Positions 59,801 to 64,000 of a DNA stretch of 64,000 nt are shown here, one piece after another. Origin of the DNA: Vitellaria paradoxa (Eukaryota; Streptophyta; Magnoliopsida; Ericales; Sapotaceae). The position numbers were made by a program, and so were the translations under genes. How positions within the stretch are numbered: position 1 is the first letter of the stretch; every line of letters begins with the position of its first letter. Where the stretch lies: NCBI GenBank assembly GCA_019916065.1, contig CM034243.1, forward strand, positions 29,786,147 to 29,850,146, written 5' to 3'. A model generated the notes under the pieces. The model searched no databases and was not told the DNA's origin. It saw only the letters and a list, made by a program, of their open reading frames with translations.

Positions 59801-61505
59801 TCAATCAATATATTTCTGCAACTGAAAAAGTGAATTTTGAGATAAATATTTGTCTATATATATACAAATTGTAATAAGTAAAAAGTCCTAAAGATGATAT
59901 AATATGGGTAATTAGTTATTTTATTATTATTATTTTTTTTAACAGCAAGGCAAAAAATAAAAACAAAAACAACTTGCCTAACAGCACTAAAGGCATAGAA
60001 AAAGATATCACGGTACACTTGACCTAAAATGTTTCTGTACAATATTTGTGACTAAATTGACATCAACATGAAGGCATTCAATTATTGAATCTTCTCTCTA
60101 AAACTTGAAAATTGACTTTTAAAGGCTTTAGCAATTAAAATCAATTTTCAAGATTTAGGGGGGAGATTAAATAATTTTCATAGGTGCTCCTTCATCTTAA
60201 GATTATGAATGTAACCATAAATAAAAACCCACCTGGTTGTGAAAGATTATGCAGTGGAGCACGTGCAGCAGCTGAAGGAGCTGACATGAGTCTTTCTGCA
60301 AGAATGTTATAGTAGCATCACTGTCTCAATTTTATAACTTCATGGTGGCACAAAAACAAGTAGATAACAAAGGTTAAAGAATGAAAACTTCCCCATGCAT
60401 CATCTGTTTTTCCCCCTATTTTCTTTTTTCTTGTTTTGTTTATTTATTTTATTTTATTTTATTTGGTTGGGGGGTAGTAGGTTAGATTAGTGTTAAATGA
60501 TAGAATCTCTCGATTTCTTCTAACAAATTCCATGTCATTACAACTACAAGACTAGTTTTAGACACTGGTTACAAGTTTATCAATCCCCTAGGCATACAGC
60601 CTATCCAATGGAGTTTGCATAATAAAATATTTAAACATTTTAGCAGGAAGACCTTAAACCAAGGTCAACTCCTTCAGCTGCTACCGAAGTGGTTACTGGA
60701 AGCAATTGCAATAACATCAATATGCAGATTGCAGAGTGAATAAGAGATGTGGAAGAAGAGCCCTTTTTAAGGCTGAATTTTTTAGGATTTTGTGGCCAAA
60801 AGCTTGGAAAAAATATGCCAAAATCTTAGTGTCTATATAAAAGGAGCATGAAGCTTTTGGAATGGAAGAAAAGCATTTTTAACTATATAGGGAATGCTCC
60901 ACATGCTGCAAAGTGCAGACAATACCTCATCAAAATTGGCCCTTGTTAGTTGCTTTTCGAGTCTCCTTCTTTTTTTCGTCTCCTTCAATCTAAAGCTTCT
61001 GTGTACTTGTGTTATAAAAGAATATATTCAGCTTATATGTGGAGATGAAAAAGTAAAAAAAAAAAAAGAAAGTTAGAAATTTTAACCTAAAGTCAGAAGC
61101 TTTACCCTATAGGTATGGACTCTTAGTTTTTATCTTATACACGGTGAGTAAATTGTTAGCACACAATGAAAAAGTTAAAAAATAAAAAAAGAACAACTCC
61201 ATACAACAGGCTATTGTTTTAAAGGTAATGCAAGCTATTGTTTTTCATTACCTTATATGTACTACGTCTTCTGTTTCTTTGCAGGAACCAGTTTAGCTGC
61301 AAAATTTTTGAGAGCAAATAGAGTTATACTTTCCAAAGTGCAATAAGTGAGATTCTTAAACAAAAAAAAAAATGAGAAGGCCAGAGGGGGCCACCATATC
61401 ATATTTATTTTATTTATATACATAAAATATATAATAGATATAAGCTTTCTACCAAATAGAGGGGGGGCCATGGCCCCCTACTGCCAAAGTTTGCTTCCAT
61501 CATTG
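56826..61505 (-). mobile_element. hAT transposon, full length, DUF4371/TTF-type
   Basis: Left end CAGGGATGGAAC, right end (other strand) CAATGATGGAAG, with a GGGGGCC block about 27-34 bases inside each end. The 8-bp TSD GTTCTAAT is perfect (56,818-56,825 and 61,506-61,513), the diagnostic length for hAT. Total 4,680 bp. The transposase relic reads right to left (57,038-59,484). About 2 kb on its 5' side (59,485-61,505) hold no coding sequence and probably the promoter and leader; a G-box-like CACGTG lies near 60,259. The right end contains a palindrome GGGGGCCATGGCCCCC. Confidence 0.9.
57038..59484 (-). pseudogene. hAT transposase (zinc finger MYM-type 1-like, DUF4371), broken
   Basis: Starts MGKPSTIDRFFKR at 59,484. 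Order: N-terminal part, TTF-type zinc-finger region with CLPC near 59,090, DUF4371 with the DEARD acidic motif near 58,550, GYDGASNMRGEF and HCFAHRLQLA further on, DTRWSSH near 58,040, a helical middle, and the hAT C-terminal dimerisation region (TAPTERSFFAMN, LRNKMEDDFL) ending at 57,038. All of 59,484-57,300 is one frame with stops TAA 58,885-58,887, TGA 58,807-58,809, TAG 58,636-58,638, TAA 57,928-57,930 and TGA 57,592-57,594. A one-base frameshift near 57,300 leads into the last part. No large deletion: length (about 815 codons) is normal for these proteins. It cannot make a working transposase. Confidence 0.92.
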
Positions 61506-61513
61506 GTTCTAAT

Positions 61514-62062
61514 TGATCTCCACTACATTTTGTTTTATTTTTTTTTCATAAATCCTTAAATTATTTTAAAACATAATGAGCAACAAAAAAAGCTAACATT
61601 AAAAAAAAAGGTTAGAAAAAATTCAACTAGAATGAAAAATTATTCTTCGTTTCAATTCCCCATCTTTGTCACACAAACTCACTCCAGCCATCACTCTGTA
61701 TGCGAAGAACTTTTCATTTCTTTTCCTCTTCTCTGTAAACTTGAAACTATCTCTATTGTTTCTTTAATCGAAATATTGAAAGAGAGAAACATTGAGAAAC
61801 TGTGATCTATGAAAGAAAAAAAAGCGTGGACAGATTTCGTTCCGTGAAGGCAACGAGGTAATACGATAAACCTATTTTAGATATATACATATATGTGCTA
61901 CTATGTATATACATATATCACATATGTGCTTGTATACGTACTCCTGTGTGTTTATATATGCACTACATGTATATACAGATAATCATCTATATATATTAAT
62001 AACACAGTGATCCAGGAATATAGCAGATAATCCAAGCTCAAGTCCAGAAAGTTGTTTGGGAC
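61514..62062. other. Spacer right of the hAT element
   Basis: Contains a pyrimidine-rich leader-like stretch (about 61,640-61,780) and a (TA)-rich part with atatgtgc words near 61,890-61,990. No coding exon is recognised. Confidence 0.45.
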
Positions 62063-62487
62063 TAGAGGCGGACGCACGTGGTGTCAAGAGTAAACGATCG
62101 CCTACACTGAAATTTAAATAATTAATGTAATTTAAGGTGTTTTGATATCATGCTCGGTGGTGGTGTAGTGGGCTAGTTTGCAGTCAATGGATTTTCCTTG
62201 CTGTAAGGTTGAGAGTTCACGTTTTTCCTGCCCCTGCTAGCTTTATTTTTTCCTCCCTACCGGTTCTTTTATTTTTATTTTCTTCTCCCCACTATTTCTT
62301 TTATGTTTATTATTATTATTATTGGCAAATAATAAGAGTAACTTACTTTTATATTTTTTTTATAAGAAATATTTAATATTAATGTATAATATTTTGTATT
62401 TTATCAAATTTTATATATTAATTTAAAATTTAAAAATTTACTTATAATTTACGCCTACGCTGACCTAAATTTCTAGGTCCGCCACTG
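62063..62487. repeat. Candidate non-autonomous hAT-type element
   Basis: Left end tAGAGGCGGACGCACG and right end CTAGGTCCGCCACTG pair as inverted ends around GGCGGAC; CAGTGGCGGACC-type ends are common in plant hAT MITEs. Inside, ggtggtgtagtgggctag and ggttgagagttcacg resemble pol III A and B boxes. No matching 8-bp flanks were found. Confidence 0.4.
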
Positions 62488-63300
62488 TCTAGAACACCAG
62501 TGTGGTGCCTGGCAAAGGGTTTCCGATGGTTAAGTTAGCAAGAGAGTTTGAGAAAGTATTTTGGTAGTGTAACAGTAAGGGGAAATAGTGTGCATACCAT
62601 CTACTTGAAAGGATGGTGTATACATAAAGGTATTTAACCTATATGGGTAGGATGCATGTGAGTCTCATGCAATTATGGTTCCCTTTTAATCATATTGTGC
62701 CACGTGTATTTGTAGATCCCAAGATGATTCTCATAATTAATTATCAAAACCGTTATATAGCAAGCAGTATTCTAACAGGCAAGAATCACGGAATATGCCA
62801 GAATATGGTTATGCATGCCGTTATGATGTAAGTAACCTTGTCTTTCACATATTGATCGGCCAGCCCGACTAAGGTCATCAACGATCCGTCAGATGGACTG
62901 GGTCATGGTCGATCGGACAACTATGATTGGTTGGGTGCACCCTATCAGATGCCCCCGATTCCCTCAGTCACCGAAGAGGGCCGAGTGGAATTCAAAGATT
63001 ATCTCTTGAACTAGGCCTCAATCAGGCACAAGTCATCAGATGCCCTCGAGCGATTGGTCGGATGAGGTGTTGAGGAAATCTAACAGTTGTAATGTCCTGG
63101 GAACGTGCGCGCATTAAGTACTTATTCGGCACTGCAGATGGGATGGTACGATGAAAAGACACGGCTGTTTCGCCACTCGTCACGTAGCGATATGCGGTAA
63201 CATTAAACCTGTAGCAATATAATAATTACCGTTGGATGAATTTTTCCCGCTTTGATCTCATCTGTCAATTTTAAAATAGGCTAGGTGAAGAGTCCCATCT
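62488..63300. other. GC-richer segment of unknown origin
   Basis: From about 62,850 base composition changes (gatcggccagcccgac, ggtcgatcgg, gccgagtgg). It resembles the regulatory or LTR part of an element, but no second copy is in the window. No gene is recognised. Confidence 0.45.
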
Positions 63301-63307
63301 TTTGGCT

Positions 63308-63315
63308 TATAAATA
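63308..63315 (+). promoter_or_regulatory. TATA box of an unidentified right-edge transcription unit
   Basis: TATAAATA in ttttggcttataaatattg, about 440 bases before the ATG at 63,754. A pyrimidine-rich leader follows. Confidence 0.4.
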
Positions 63316-63753
63316 TTGAAGACAAAGCCCGTATCTCTCTTTTACGCGATCCTGATATTGCTACTATTACACTCACTATTGCTCTTGCATTCAAGGATAC
63401 TTTGTGTTGGAAACCCTCGATCCATTGCTATTTTTTTGTGTGTCTACTAAGGGTTACTTCTTGCCTTCTCGACTTTTTCTTCCCTCTGTCCTCTTTTTTG
63501 TCTGATTTCTTTAATTATTTTCGACTTCTTACTCTTATTGTTTGGGATTTATCTTCATTTGTCTTGCTTCCGTGGTTTTCTCATGCTTATGTTTTGGTTG
63601 TTGGTCCATTATGCCTATTTTCATGATAGAAACTGTAAGCTCCCAAACCTACTACGATTTATAAGAAACCCTAAGTATATTAAGTCTTTAGTTAGTAGAT
63701 TGATTTTCTTGTCGTACTCCTTTCATTTATCTCAGTTGTTTACGCTTAATACA

Positions 63754-63864
63754 ATGAGTAACTTGGGGAAATTTCACTTGATCGACGAAGAGAGCTCCGA
63801 TGAAGACAAACTGGTTTTCCATCGACGAAGGGCTCCCAATGCCCCCGACACTAGTGGTCGATAA
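63754..63864 (+). CDS. Unidentified short open frame at the right edge
   Basis: The ATG at 63,754 opens 36 codons: MSNLGKFHLIDEESSDEDK, then an arginine-rich VFHRRRAP stretch, stopping at TAA 63,862-63,864. Coding-like composition continues after the stop (tcgagaccgaag, gagagaaaggccaccaag), so a nonsense change or an intron is possible. The acidic SSDED patch is the only feature. It may be the N-terminus of a transposon-borne protein cut by the window edge; I recognise no family. Confidence 0.25.
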   Translation: MSNLGKFHLIDEESSDEDKLVFHRRRAPNAPDTSGR

Positions 63865-64000
63865 ATAGATGACTTCAAGCACATTGTAGATGCATTCGAG
63901 ACCGAAGTTAGAGAGAAAGGCCACCAAGTGACCATGGGCCACCGAACGACCACCTAGGACGATTGGGATATCCTACTCGAGGCCAAAAGGATCCAATCAA

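Overview
The window is AT-rich nuclear DNA from a flowering plant, probably a eudicot. The evidence is short GT-AG introns, Ty1/copia and Ty3/gypsy LTR elements, a DUF4371-type hAT element, foldback MITEs, tRNA-like (SINE-like) stretches and long AT-rich spacers. Nothing bacterial, organellar or CRISPR-like is present. The species cannot be named from the sequence.

The only recognisable host genes form a small cluster related to the 23 kDa jasmonate-induced protein (JIP23) family. Copy 1 (exon 2 only, at the left edge) carries a nonsense codon, and a copia element sits just downstream of it. Copy 2 (8.6-9.1 kb) is frameshifted. Copy 3 (51.6-53.7 kb) is open across two exons and is the only plausible functional gene. 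Two further loci (about 28.0 and 44.9 kb) keep the JIP-type promoter and leader but have no coding sequence.

Layout. 0-6 kb: copy 1 and a 4.8 kb copia element with a 5-bp target-site duplication (TSD). 8.6-9.5 kb: copy 2. 10.0-13.7 kb: a 3.6 kb solo LTR with a 5-bp TSD. 14-18 kb: repeats and AT-rich DNA. 18.2-30.3 kb (unit A1) and 38.8-48.7 kb (unit A2): a direct segmental duplication of about 8.5 kb. A1 was later enlarged by a second solo LTR. A2 was enlarged by a 1.35 kb internal tandem copy. Between the units lies a 7 kb LTR element without protein-coding capacity (LARD-like; 31.5-38.5 kb, TSD ATATT). 50.8-54.2 kb: JIP copy 3. 56.8-61.5 kb: a full-length hAT element (8-bp TSD GTTCTAAT) with a broken transposase. 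62-64 kb: a more GC-rich segment with an unidentified 5' gene or element end.

The most striking structure lies in the JIP-type promoters of A1 and A2. Three related foldback MITEs of about 250-275 bp, with terminal inverted repeats of about 65-77 bp, sit head-to-tail. Each is bounded by a copy of the TATA box (core TATAAATA). The promoter of JIP copy 3 has the same flanks joined directly at one TATA box, so it serves as the empty site. Because the duplicated target contains the TATA box, each insertion leaves a TATA box next to the leader and makes a new target. In A1 one of these MITEs was then hit by a gypsy-type element, now a solo LTR, and A2 keeps the unoccupied GCAGT target. This gives a relative order: MITEs, then A1/A2 duplication, then LTR insertion.
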